Assembly (NCBI RefSeq): GCF_000715075.1
Contig: NC_134097.1
Location: 71,147,190-71,211,189 of the forward strand
Length of the DNA: 64,000 nt
Source: Nicotiana tabacum
Taxonomy: Eukaryota; Streptophyta; Magnoliopsida; Solanales; Solanaceae
Direction of reading: 5' to 3'
Position 1 is the stretch's first letter; each line of letters opens with the position of its first letter. Under the pieces are notes generated by a model, which was not told where the DNA came from, did not search any database, and saw nothing but the letters and a program-made list of their open reading frames with translations. The position numbers and the translations under genes are program-made. Below are positions 23,570 to 35,500 of the stretch, in pieces.

Positions 23570-25157
23570 GTATATGTATATATATATAACGCCATCTGGC
23601 CATGGGTCAATGTGCAAGTATAAATGCATGAAGTGCATATGAAATACATTAATAAAATCTCTCGGTACGTCATAAGACCATTATGCCTCTAATTAATATC
23701 ATGAAATAAACTTTACCAACGTATTTTTGAGACCCATGAACAGATGATAGAATAATATGACACATGGGAGAATAAGAATATACACATTTCTAGAATTTCT
23801 ACGAATAGAGTAATTTATGAAAGTTGTGCATTTGCTCATTTCGTTTGTGTCATATAGATCATGCCAAAAGAAAGAAGGGATAGCCTTAACATACCTGAAC
23901 CGATTCTCTTTTGCGAAAACATATAACGGAGGATCGAAGTAGGGAAGAATCCATATAATATTCTTGAGAAAGATTGTACCGGACTTTCTTTGATTTAGCA
24001 TTTCATGTTGGACCTTGTAGTATTTCAGAGAAATCTCACGTTGGACATTGCCATTTCTCTTTTAATAATGTAGGAATGCTATTTTACTTAATCTTAGAAG
24101 AAGGTCAACGCATCCAAATTTCACTACGAATTCAAACATGAATTTCTTGATTTTGTTTTTTTTTGAAATCTATCTAGAACTACCTGAAATTATCTATGCA
24201 ATGTGAATTTTTTTACAATTAAAGAGCTTTCAAAATGTTTGGAGAAAAGATACTCAAAAGGAAAAGTTGTTTCACTCGCCAGATATCTCTAACAACACTT
24301 TAGAAGATGGATGTGATATTTCACACCACGTCTGATATCATGAACGATTGTGTAGTTCAGATAGCGAGTGTCCTTTATGTATCAAAACTCTAATAGTGTA
24401 AGTAAAATTATGCCCAAAAAATAATAAATAAATTTGACATTAGATCAAGAAAAGGGGAAAGATTGACTTTGGAAAATTTCTGATATAGTAGAAAGCTTCT
24501 ACGTAAATAGAGTAGATACATGAACTTGTTCTAAGAATAGGCCAACTAAAGACTAGATAAAATAAAAAAAATTGTTTCAATTTTAGTGCAATGCAAGACT
24601 GTACAAGGAATACCTTACTAATAGATAGATTCTTACGTGTAAACTAGATATCCTTTGGTTTTATGACTCAATTGGTGTATTTTGCCACTTTGGCTTGGTT
24701 TATGCCATGTGGCAACCCCAAAAAGACACTTATCCACTTAATACCACAATTATCTCCATAATTAATTAATTATCCACATAATTAAGAATTATCTAAAATT
24801 ACTTAGGATACTACTCACTTTTAACACACCTTATATATCTTACTATCATAGTCATGTGGTACCTTGTATGGGAGTAGTCCATAAGTACTAGGTATTTCAG
24901 CTCGGGTTGTATTTTGTCCCAAAATATCAAACTTCGACGAAACTCGTTTTCTTCGATTCACTTACCCTCTCACCTTCACGAATTTACTTATCACTTATTT
25001 GAAATAGCATAATACTTATAATCCCAAAATAATATTTTTCCCAAACTTACTTCGATTAACTAACGACAAAACTTTAATGTACAAAATGCGGGATGTAACA
25101 TCTCATTTTCGAGCTTATATCAATTTACTTATGGCGTACTTCGACGTACGAAAACAT
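22733..25157 (-). repeat. 5' LTR of element F (about 2.4 kb)
   Basis: The inner end on the plus strand reads tatcatgacccaacccgatgg, a mutated form of tgtcacgacccaaccc. The outer end stops at about 25157, short of the terminal 12-14 bp seen in the other LTR, where element C sequence begins. It contains a CA/TA microsatellite at 23506-23588. No gene is present. Confidence 0.75.
23506..23588. repeat. Compound microsatellite (CA)n(TA)n
   Basis: About 15 CA units pass directly into about 11 TA units and then interrupted TATG/TATA runs. It lies in the F LTR. Small ORFs called across it on both strands are artefacts. Confidence 0.95.
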
Positions 25158-25493
25158 GAAAATGATAGTCATGAACCCGGTCTCAACCATATTCAGATAG
25201 TCACCTCATTTTTTGGAGAGTAAACAATGAGAAACGATATGAGCCTTCGATCTTCGTCTCGATAGTTTGCGCTAGAAATGACAAAACTGACGAAACGTCT
25301 AGTCAGTCACATCTTAATGGCATTAAATGTGGGTCAGTTGATGGTCGGCCATTACAGGTTTTGAGCCGTCATCTGCAGACTTTGAATACCTCCTCATTAT
25401 CTCATTCAAACTTTACTTTTAAAACCTTTGCCCTCATACACTAGAAATTCCTATATCCTCAAATACCAATTTTCTGATTATTTTGAACTTTCT

Positions 25494-25500
25494 CTATAAG
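25494..25500 (+). promoter_or_regulatory. TATA-like box of the C antisense gene
   Basis: CTATAAG stands 75-80 bp before the ATG at 25576 and is followed by a pyrimidine-rich leader. It corresponds in position to the TATATAT box of the R1 gene. Confidence 0.4.
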
Positions 25501-25575
25501 AACTTTTGTTCTTCATCCCAAAATTATTAAACACCTCCTTTTAACTTCCTCTTTTCCATTTACTTTCCACAAAAA

Positions 25576-28265
25576 ATGGTGAAGACCTCAAAGTCTGTTC
25601 CCCAAAAAGAAGCCCCCTCTGCTTTGCTATCGGCTGAAGAGGAAAACGTTCCATCTGCTGCTACTGAGGAAAAGACACCGGAGCCTTCTTTGACTATGTT
25701 CATTCCTGTGGGGTGCCCAACTAGTGGTGACTTCAAAGTTTGAAAAAGCCTCTTTTGTACCGGATTGGTGCGAGCCGGTCTCGAGATACATATGCTCGAT
25801 AACTAACAATCTCCTCTCCAAAGTCAAGGAAGATTGTAATTGGGTTGGTAAGCATGTGGTGGTTCCTACGCCCGAGGAATTGATCACTACCCACGTGGAG
25901 GGTTTTCTAAGTGTTTACACTTATCCCTTCACGTTGGGCCCTCTAGACTCGGTCATAATTTCCTTCCAGAGGTACGAGGTGACCCTCGGTCAAATTCATC
26001 CTTCTTTCTAGAGGATAGTAATTATCCTCCGTTTCTTCGTGAGCAAAATAGAGAAATGTCCCTTCACCATCGACCACCTCATGCATCTATGCAGTCCCCG
26101 ACTCTATCGAGGGGGATTAATAAAACTTGCTCGTCAGACCTTTAAGGCCCCATTCTCGAGCATAGACGAGGATTGAGACGAGGCTGGTTGGGCTGGTTGG
26201 TTCGAGCAAAAACCTCGGATTTGATCTTGGCTGAGGATATGTCATTTCCCGAGAAATGGATCCTGAAACGTAAGTATAACTTTGCATTTAAAATTTTGTT
26301 TATTGCTTTTCCTTTTCCCTTCCTTCTTATCGATATTTTCGTGGTGCAGCTTTTGTTCGAATGCCGGATGTAGTTCCTCAACTCAAGGAGTGGGTCAACG
26401 ACATCGTGTCATAGAAGCCCTATTCCAAGAGCGTGTGGCACAAACTGTCATAGGGCCGGTGGGAGGCCCGTTCTCACGGTAAGATCCTAAGATCGTTTTC
26501 GAGCTTACTCATTTCAATTTCTTTATAGGTGTTGGAAAGAATGTTGCAATGAGGCCCCAATTCGGAGATGAAGATATCCTTTCCCAATCACCTGCTCCGA
26601 AGCAGGATAAAAAGAAGAAAGGTAAAGGGGCCTCGAGTTCCCCGAACTTAGAGAAGCAGAAACCAAAAAAGAGGTAGGTGCACAAACCCATGGAAAGAAT
26701 TGGTGCCCTCTCATAGGACATAGTTCACCAACTGAGGGATGAGCCCGAAGAAGAATAAGAAAATTCCAAGATGGTGGCTCGTGTGCGAGGCAACATTGCA
26801 TTACCTCAAGCAGGGAGGCCACTGAGGGGGTAGTGGCTGAGGCCTCCGAACCGGAAAGGGGCGAGGTCGTTTTGCCCCGAGCTGGGGAGGCCGACAAAGA
26901 GATCACGACCGGTACTCCTCAAGCAGAAGGAAGTGCTCTGGAGGATGCATTCAGGGTGATAAATCTCTCCGAGTCGCCTTTATTTACCGACTCCATGATC
27001 AACGAGGCCCATACACTGAAGTAACATTCACACGAGGGGCCTCAAAGGGCGTCAAATTCTTATAATAACTACTTTAACGACTTAGATTCTACTAACTCGG
27101 AGGATGATACCGGGTAGGTGACTTACCGGTACCAAAGAAGATACCATCTTCAGGAGCCAACAGGTCTTCTTCAAGTCCGGGATTAGTGGACTGATTCCCA
27201 GCTCCAAGTGCATACCCTAACCGAAAAAGTCAATCATTATATCCATCCTGGAGGATGCCTGGGTTCTCTTTGCCTCCGTGGGGATTGCCAGTTATCTTTG
27301 GTGTTTGGTAACCGAAAAAGACCAGACCAAGATGGATGAGGTGGAAGTGTCCTTCCTGTTCAATGAAGCTCAACAGGCATTAAATCGTGAAATTTAGAAT
27401 GCCTCTTTATTATGTCCTTAGATTTAAGTTGCAAATAATCATAACATTTCTCTATGTGCTTGTAGGCCTCAGTGCTTCACCATGAAACCATTCTTCTAAT
27501 TCAGGAGGAGTTAACCCAACACGAGGCCGAGACTCGGGAGCTTACTAAGAAGAGGGACGATTACAATCTTCTTAGTGAGAAACTTCATGTTGAGCTAGAA
27601 GCGGCTCAAAATGACCATGTCAGCTGGGTCGAGCATGTAAGATGAGAACTTGAAGATAGTGATAATGATTCAGACACAGTGGCTAATGACCCAAATGTAT
27701 AGGTTCAAAAAAGACTTGACCAAATCGGGCAACTTCAGGCGGAGGTAGATATAGTGAAAGCTGAGGCCGAAGCATGGAAGAAAAACATATACCTCCTAGC
27801 CTCAGAAAAGGAGACTGCCGAGGCATAACTGGTGTCGATTGAGGTCCAGCTCCGGCCTGTAGAGGGAAAGGCCTTGACCCAGGCCAAAATAAATCGAGGA
27901 GATTCAGTCTCAGCTAAGCTCGGCGATTTCCAGCCAAGAAAAGCTGGCCAAGGAACTTGAGGCGGCCAGGTTAGAGATTGCTGTGGTCAAGGCCAAAGCT
28001 GATGAGAAGGTGGCCCAACATAAGGCCAATGATGAGGTAGCTCAGGATCAAGTGAAGCATTTGGTGGAGCATATGAAGTGGAAATCCCGAAGGAGTTCAA
28101 GCTCAGGGCTTCAATCTACTGGCAGAGATTGAGAATGCCAAGATATCTGAGGCCAAATCTACGAAGCTGGCTTATCCTAAGGAGAAGGATTCTGAGGGGT
28201 CTTCATATGATCCTGAAGGTGGTGAAGAACCCGAAGGCAACAACACGGCCCCCAGTAAAGATTAG
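25576..28265 (+). pseudogene. C antisense-ORF gene, putative gypsy-type 'transposase' domain plus coiled coil
   Basis: The ATG at 25576 opens an acidic N-terminus (MVKTSKSVPQKEAPS). A frameshift near 25735 moves to the frame with the conserved domain: HVEGFLSVYTYPFTLGPLD and YEVTLGQIHPSF, then a TAG. An intron at 26280-26349 has canonical GTAAGT and GTGCAG ends. The next exon (PDVVPQLKEWVNDIVS) is homologous to the R1 exon after its first donor. A 50-bp GT-AG interval at 26479-26528, and an acceptor TTGTAG at 27465 before ASVLHHETILLIQEEL, match the R1 gene structure. The C-terminus is a long charged coiled coil ending GGEEPEGNNTAPSKD with TAG at 28263-28265. Multiple stops and shifts make it a pseudogene. 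Function unknown. Confidence 0.75.
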
Positions 28266-29467
28266 GGCACTTAGGATCTTTATAGACATTTTGTCTTTTG
28301 TTTTTTGAGGCCGTTTTGGCCGTTGTAGATTTTTATATCGGGGCCACTTGACCCTTGTGAAATGATTTATGGATAAATATATATAAGGCTTTCTTTCCCT
28401 TTCATCTTTTTGAATTTTTCCTTTGCTTTATTATTTGTGTTCACAAAGATTGAAAAGGACTAGCAAGAAATATCTTAGGTTATGTACGAAGGTTCAAACA
28501 AACCTCGCCTTTACATTATTCTATTTTAAGGCATCTTGGGGGTTCCATGTTACTGGAAATGTTTTCCCAAAGTAAGTAATTCGGATTATAGTTTGCCGAG
28601 GGTAGCCTTTAGAACCTGTTATGAAAATTTTTCTTTTTAGAAGGCCTAGTTTTTGTTACAAGTTTAGGACGTCTCCAAGCCGTGCTAATATGGCCGTAGC
28701 CTTTTAGTTTGGGATTCGCCCAATGGACTTTCTTTCTGAGTTATCCGAGCTTGCCCAAGATAAAAGTCCCCGACCGAAGGTAGCCGTGGCCTTTAAAATT
28801 CGACAGTTACCTAATAGGTTTTATGCCCCCGAGGTCTGGTAGCTTGGGCCATTTGAGTTTGTTTTCGGACGGAAGTCCCTAGTGAGAGAGTGATCATTCA
28901 AACTCCAATTATAAGAGGCCCTTGACCTTGTTACCTTTAGGGGATTAGAAGTAGGAATTGTTTTGAAGGAATGTGAAGAAGAAATTTTAAAATATAAGAT
29001 GATTGCAAGGAAGAGACTTCTCTTTATTCTTGTGCATAATAGTAACATATGTATACATGCATTGTGTCAGGGTTCGATCAGCCTATGTAGGCATGGTTCA
29101 TTTGACTATTTGGCCCTTACAATAAATCCTACTGATCGATACCCTTCTGCTACAAAGTTTCTTTCCATGCTAAAGTCGATATCCAAGGGTAATGCCCCCA
29201 GTATTCGAGGTTGATTGAAGAAGAGCCTTGGGTATTGTTAATACGATATTTGACACCGATTTGTGATTGGTCTTTAATTCTAAGTTAGCACAATCCATTG
29301 TTGCCTCGTTAAAAACCTTGCTGGAAAACCCATTTGGGATAAAACTAGTTCAAGGGAAAAAATTGCAACGCATGCTTTCAGACCTAAAAATTTCATACTA
29401 CTTCTTGTCGATCACCTGAAAGTGTTAGTCCGAAATATAATTAAAAGAAAATGAATGGGGTCGTACC
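28266..29467. other. Element C non-coding 3' region
   Basis: This is the interval between the antisense stop and the integrase stop. It has no supported ORF. The T-rich 3' tail of the antisense gene lies at 28300-28450. The block 29196-29360 is homologous to 14886-15010 of R1, which fixes the equivalent positions in the two elements. Confidence 0.6.
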
Positions 29468-29559
29468 TTAGCAGTAATATTGTTTTAGGTGAGTTACATT
29501 CCGATTGCTCGGTAATTGTTTATCGTTCATCATTTCGAGCTTGTAAGGTCCCTTTCTGG
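29468..29559 (-). pseudogene. Element C integrase, C-terminal end (3' of the B insertion)
   Basis: The minus-strand frame reads KGPYKLEMMND and ends HLKQYYC followed by TAA at 29468-29470. It is the direct continuation of the fragment at 47474-48424 once B and one TCTGG copy are removed. This is the usual C-terminus of Retand/Tat integrase. Confidence 0.75.
29555..29559. repeat. Target-site duplication of element B, left copy
   Basis: TCTGG is immediately outside the LTR start TGTCGACG. The identical TCTGG stands at 47469-47473 outside the other LTR. Five bases is the standard length for Ty3/gypsy integration. Confidence 0.92.
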
Positions 29560-32500
29560 TGTCGACGCCCCCTTTTTCTCTAACCGTGGGGTCAGAAATA
29601 GGGTATACGACATTGGGAGGACAAGTCTATTCCCTTTCGAGAATTGGGTTTAGAAGTTGAAGAGTCGCCACCTAATGATTATAGTGCATTAGGACACTTT
29701 AAGAAGGGTTTGAGATGAAGAGACCAGAGATTAGGGTAAGGGCTAGAAATTATCCCAAGGGGAAGGTGTTAGGCACCCCTCAAGATCCACTAGTGTGGTT
29801 CCCGGCCATGTTATAATTGTGACTTTACAAGTAAACAATCAAGGCTCAAATAAGGATTCGCACATAACATTGCGACCAAGTTGAAAATTTTCGAAGGTAA
29901 GTAGAGAGGGCAGAAATTCATGAAAAAGAGATTTGAACAGTTTTACAAGAAGAGATGAAAGTAAATAAAGGGAGGGGAGTCCTAAGTTTATAATTAATAT
30001 GGATCACTTCAATGCAATACCCAGCGATCACTCCTCAGAAGAGGGGTCGCACGTGATATTAGCGCATCGGTCATCATATCCATATCTACCCTTCCAACCC
30101 GGTTAAGGTATTTAAATGCGATCAATCTCGTTTACTTATTGCATGCTAGTACCAGTCCCAACCTATCAGTCCCGGGGTATCAGGACTTCTAATCCTAAAG
30201 GGGAAGGAAAGGGATATATGCATATATGGAGCTCAAAGGTTAAAATTCTAATTGCGACATACAAAACAAGTAACAAATATAAGGATGAACAAAACAAATA
30301 GGTAAGGCTCAAGTAAACCCCTTAATCAAACAAACACTTAGTTTAGCATGTCTTGGCACATACTGATTTGGTCTTTAAATTAAACTTAAACAACAAACGG
30401 ACTGGTTCAACCCATATGTTTAGATAGAAAGTCTGCATTAGGAAACTTGGATCCAATGTCAGAAATTAAGGTATTTCAAGCGAGTGATAACTAGGACAAT
30501 TTTATTAAATAAGTTTCAAATATTGTAGAGGAAGGAAAAAATTCCTTTTTTATAATAAGCTTTTCAGGCAGCAACCACCACAATATAGATAATTAGCCTA
30601 AAAAGGCCATCTTTTTTGATTTTTATTTAATTATTTTTGGAAAAATTACCCAATCTGTCAATCTATAAATAATTTCAACAAAAATAGTTCAAATATCATT
30701 TTGTAACACATCTATATTGCTAAAACACTAAAATAGTTCAAACTTTTTGAGACTTCAACAATATTGAAATATTTTAATTCCTTTAGCTGGAAATTCAAAG
30801 AATCGAGCACCTTTAACTCGATTTAGAAATTAATATTTAATACTAAACTAGGTCGAAAGATTAAACACCACAGACAGCTAAGAAGAGCTTGAATTCAAAA
30901 TATTATGATTTTCGAAATTGGAATTTATTTCGAGTGGATGTTGTTGGAATAGATTGGGTACATCTTAAGGAGTGTGATTCTCAATTTTGGGACGATTTGG
31001 CGGAGATTTTAGCTGGTTTGAATTGAACTTGACCCAAATTCAAAGTACACAAGATGAACATGAAAGAAGATCACATGTGTATCACACTATGTATCATTTG
31101 TCTATCACATATATATCATATGTGTATCGAATGTGTATCACATGTATATCCATATATACCTCTATGTGAGATACATGCGTGATACATGTTTGATACAAGT
31201 ATCGTAGAAAATTTTTAAACTCGATTTTAACTACGAATTTTGATACCAAATCAGTTCAAATCACCTCCAATCTTACTCAAATTTTGATATTGCCTCTTCT
31301 ATATGTTTTCAGTAAATTTCAATCATACCCCATTGGGAAAAAATATTCTTCCTAATTTTTTAATATTGTTTATCATTAGTAATGAATTTTGACTCCAAAC
31401 TAGTCTAACCCACCTTCAGACTTCGTCAAATTTTATATGTTTCCTCATCTATATGTTTTCAACGAATCGCAATAATACCTATTGGAAAAAAGAATTGCTT
31501 ATATTTTTTGAACATTGGGTACTGGTTTCAGGAAAAAGTAGTCTAATACAGAGGAGTTTTGAAAAGAAAGTATAGACTGCAGTAAAAATAAAACACAGAA
31601 ATGGTTGTGAAAGAGTTTTAGAGATAGAAATATCTAAGGAAAGGGTAAGTCGCAACTGTTTTAAAAGACAATTTCAGGGTCTGAGTAAAACGCTTGGGCA
31701 GAATGTTTAGAAAGAAACTGTTTCAGAAAAAGACGCCGATTTGAGGGATTTAAAAGCATACTGAGTCAAGAGAGTTTTTTGTCAAAGAATTAAGACTTCT
31801 GAAATCGTTGTTGTATTAAGACGTTAAGGAGCAGTTAATAGATCATTATTACTTTAAGCGAATCAGACGAGTTTGATGCAAATCCTATAGGCATGATATC
31901 TATCTTGATTTTTAAAACCTGTTATTGAACTTGTAAAAGATGATTGTGTTAATTAACCCTACAGTTTGCCTAATTCATATGCATTCCTTATAGGCATGAT
32001 CTCTATATGCATTGATTACATGAACGTTAAGTCCTATAGGCATGATTTCTATGTGATTTGTAGCACAATAAAGCATTGACCCTATAGGCATGGTCTCTAA
32101 ATGATGTGGAACCAGAAACATTGAACAATCATATAGGCAGGATTTCTAAAAAAAAAAAATTAAAATCCTAAAGCATGGTTTCTACCCTTAATGATGCAAG
32201 AATGTAAAACCCCTCCCACACCCTTTTACTATATTCCCCAAATTCTTTATACAAATTATTACAGACCAAAAGAAAGAAAATAAATACATTAAAAACTAAC
32301 AGCTATATCTGAGCAGCCTAATTCAATCTTAATGTCCAATAACATGTGATTAACCAATTCCGGATTTCTCAAGCCTTCTCTTTATCCAAAGTGTTTCAAA
32401 GTTCCAAGGAATCTCAAGGATTCTCGGCATTGCTTACACTCAGGATACCATTTATAATTAGAATAGTGCAGTGTGGAATAGCCAGCCCTCAGACATCCAA

Positions 32501-35500
32501 GTTCAGTAGGAGCTCAAGGGTCCCAAAGCATGGCTTGCAAGAGAGGGGCAAAACTTAGAGCTAGGAGTAAGTGCAAAGTGAAAAGGAATTGGGAAGTCAT
32601 AACAAATGGTGGTCATACCCAGCCATAGGTGCAGACTGGCACACCCCTGACCATTTGTTTGGTCCAAACAAGTTAAGAGCAGACCTTAGAGGTCAGACCT
32701 GAGTCTAGATGGTGATTAGGACACCACCAGACCCAAATCAGGCTCAGCATATAAAGGGGAAAAGGGAAGTGGGAATTGATTCGAGTAAAGGGTTCAAAAG
32801 AACCTAGTTCAAACTCATGGGCAGCAATAACAGAGTGCTGTCATGGCTTGAACTGTACTCTCATACAAAGGAGTAAAGGGAAGGGATTCACATGAGAAGA
32901 GCACATACAGAGTTGCAGAAATATAAGGAAAGAAAGCATAACAAACTAAGATATAAACACATGGTGAAAGAGAGAGCATGACAGGCTAGGAAATAAACAC
33001 ATAGTTAAGGGGCATTATTTAACTAAGAATGATATACCAGTTGCAAGTACTAGAATAGCAGAACAACAAAAGCAAGTAAACAACCAGAAATCAGCAGGAG
33101 CAAAATTGAGTCTTCAGCAAATACTTGAGAATTCTAAGAGAACTCAAAAATATTTCAGAAAGTAGAAAGAGAAGAGGAGCAGAGTGCTCAATACTAGAAG
33201 TTGAGAAAGTATTGAAAAATTTGAAGTCTTTTTGTGTATGTCCCTTTTAAGTGCAAAAGGGATAGCCCCTTTTATAGTGCAAAAGACAAGTGAAAAGAAG
33301 GTAAGAAAATAATTTTGAAAGTCAATCACACAAATTTCCCTTCAGCCAAGGGATTGATTTCAAACGGGCATGATAAATAAGGAAAGGATTTTGATTTTAA
33401 ATCTTTTCTAAGGCAGTATAACAGGGGTAAATACATGGAAATCCATTTAAGGAAATAGTTCAACATTACACGGTTTGGGCTAAATAAGGGAAGGCAATCA
33501 ATCACAGCCAGTAAAAATCAAGGTTTGAGCCTTGGTATGAATGGATCCAACCAAGAAAAGGTGAAGAGAAACTTAATTTGAAGAAAATCATTAACAATCA
33601 ATCATACCCTTTTGAAAAGGGACTCGGAATCAATCATAGGCTAGCCAAAGGCCTTTTGAAAGAAGAGAAAGTCATATAAAAACCATACAGAGACAAGAGA
33701 GAGTTGTTGCAACACTAGCAAAGAAATCAGAGTAGCAAGGGAAGTTAGGTTCATAGACTCAAAGTGAGTCTTTAAAAGAGGGTCAGGGTTCTGAATGGAA
33801 CCCTAGCCCAAGCACACAGCAAAGCTTGTCAAAAACCTCCAACACTAGGGTTTTCTAACTCGAATCAGATATATAGGCGAATAACAACAAGTAGAATAGG
33901 CTCAATAGCCTCTCTCAGAAGCTCATGAGAGAATAAGCAAACAGAGAGAACAACAAGTTTGAAATACAGGGAATACATATAGGCAAAGCTTTGTTGCTTA
34001 AACAAGTTCAGGAGAGACAAGCAATACAGGTTTAGGAAAACAGTAGAAGAATCATGCTTAGGGATTTAAACAAAAAATCCAGTGAAGGCAGGCAAGGAGC
34101 AAAAGCTCAGTAAAAAATACAGTAGAGGGATATGCAAGGGAGACACATAAAGCATGCTTATAGAACCCAGTAGGAGAAAGAACAAAACACAAAACAAAAG
34201 AACATGCGTAATAACGACAAAACACAAGAATATAGGAGAAGACATGCGAGGAAAGAACATAAGACATAAGCGAAAAACTCATAAGAAACATGGAATATAC
34301 GGATTCACACAAAGAAAAGAAGAAGGAGAAGAGAAAGAAGTCGTTTTAAGATTTTTTGAAAACCCTAAATCGAAACAGACTAGTTTTAAAAAAGAAAAAT
34401 TGGGGAAAAGTTTTAAAAACTTCGAATATAACACAGATCTAAGAAAATAAAAGAAAAATGAACCTCGAACAGCTTTATGGTTTCTTAGAAACCCTAAAAA
34501 CGAGAAGGCTTGGAAAGGGTCTGGTCTCGAACAGGTCTGAGCCATAGCTATGCTTTTTAAGGCTCGAACACGTCGGAACGGAGCCGGAGAGGCCATATGA
34601 CCTCAGATCTGTGGAGGATCTGAACGGGCATCGTTGAGGTCGAACCTCGAAATCTCGAACAACCATGATTTGGGGGTGAAGGGAGGTGAGCATAGGCCGT
34701 CCATGGCCTGAGAAGCCATGGACTCCGGTGAGATTTGGTCGGAGAAGACGAGGAAGACGGCTAGGGTTTTTGAGTGTTAGAAAGCGTTTGAGAGAAAGGG
34801 AGGGTTTGAGGGCGGCGGTCGAAGAGAAATGAGAGATAGGGTTAGGTCGTTCGCAATTAAAAAGGAAAGGAGGGATGAGGGCCGTTGATCAAAATGATCA
34901 ACGACCAGGATCTGAAGATACAAACGGACGGGTTTAGTTAATGGATCAGGGGTCGGGTTAAATTTGAATTGGGCTGGTCCAATTTGGGCTTGAAATTGGC
35001 TGAGATTGAGATGGAATTGTGGTTAAAATTGAAACAAATTGAGGCTAAAATTGAAATAGCCAGTTTTTCCCCTATTATTTTATAAAAATAGTAAAAATGT
35101 TTTAAAAGCAAATTAAAGACACTGAGTTAATAAATAATATGTAAACCTTAATTTAAAATATTGGGATCAATTTATATTTAAGAAAAATGCTATTAAATCT
35201 TAAAGAGGCTAGCATGACAATTACATGCAATTTAGTTTTAAGATACCAAACGAATTTGTAAAAATATGCAAAAAAATCATGCCAACTATATTTGAGTTAA
35301 TTATGAGAATAAAGTAAATTATTTTCCAAAATGGCAAGTTTTGGGATTAACTTTTGGGATTTTATGATGTAAAAATAGGCCGTAAATTGATTTAAAAATC
35401 ATTAAAAATGCCAAAACCCTTTGGGGTGCTTATATATGCACATATATGTCATTTTGAAAATATATAGGGAAAAATTGGGTATCAACAGCTGCCCCTCTTT

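Larger units (their letters stand above)
18313..25157 (-). mobile_element. Element F: non-coding LTR retrotransposon (LARD-like)
   Basis: The orientation is minus. A 5' LTR (25157-22733), a decayed tRNA-Met-like primer site, a 3.7-kb internal region without coding sequence, a G-rich polypurine tract and the start of the 3' LTR (19042-18313) follow in sense order. The 3' LTR is cut by R1, so about 1.7 kb of it is missing here. A long internal region with LTRs and priming signals but no ORFs fits a large retrotransposon derivative that depends on other elements. I recall this gacccaacccgatgggcc-type LTR as frequent in Solanaceae. Confidence 0.7.
25158..29559 (-). mobile_element. Element C, left part: Retand-like 3' region with antisense gene
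   Basis: This is the 3' half of a second Retand-like element whose sense strand is minus. It contains the antisense gene (25576-28265), a non-coding region (28266-29467), and the last 92 bp of integrase (29559-29468). Element B interrupts it at 29559/47474, and the TCTGG duplication lets both halves be joined. No C LTR is recognisable between 25158 and the antisense ATG. Confidence 0.8.
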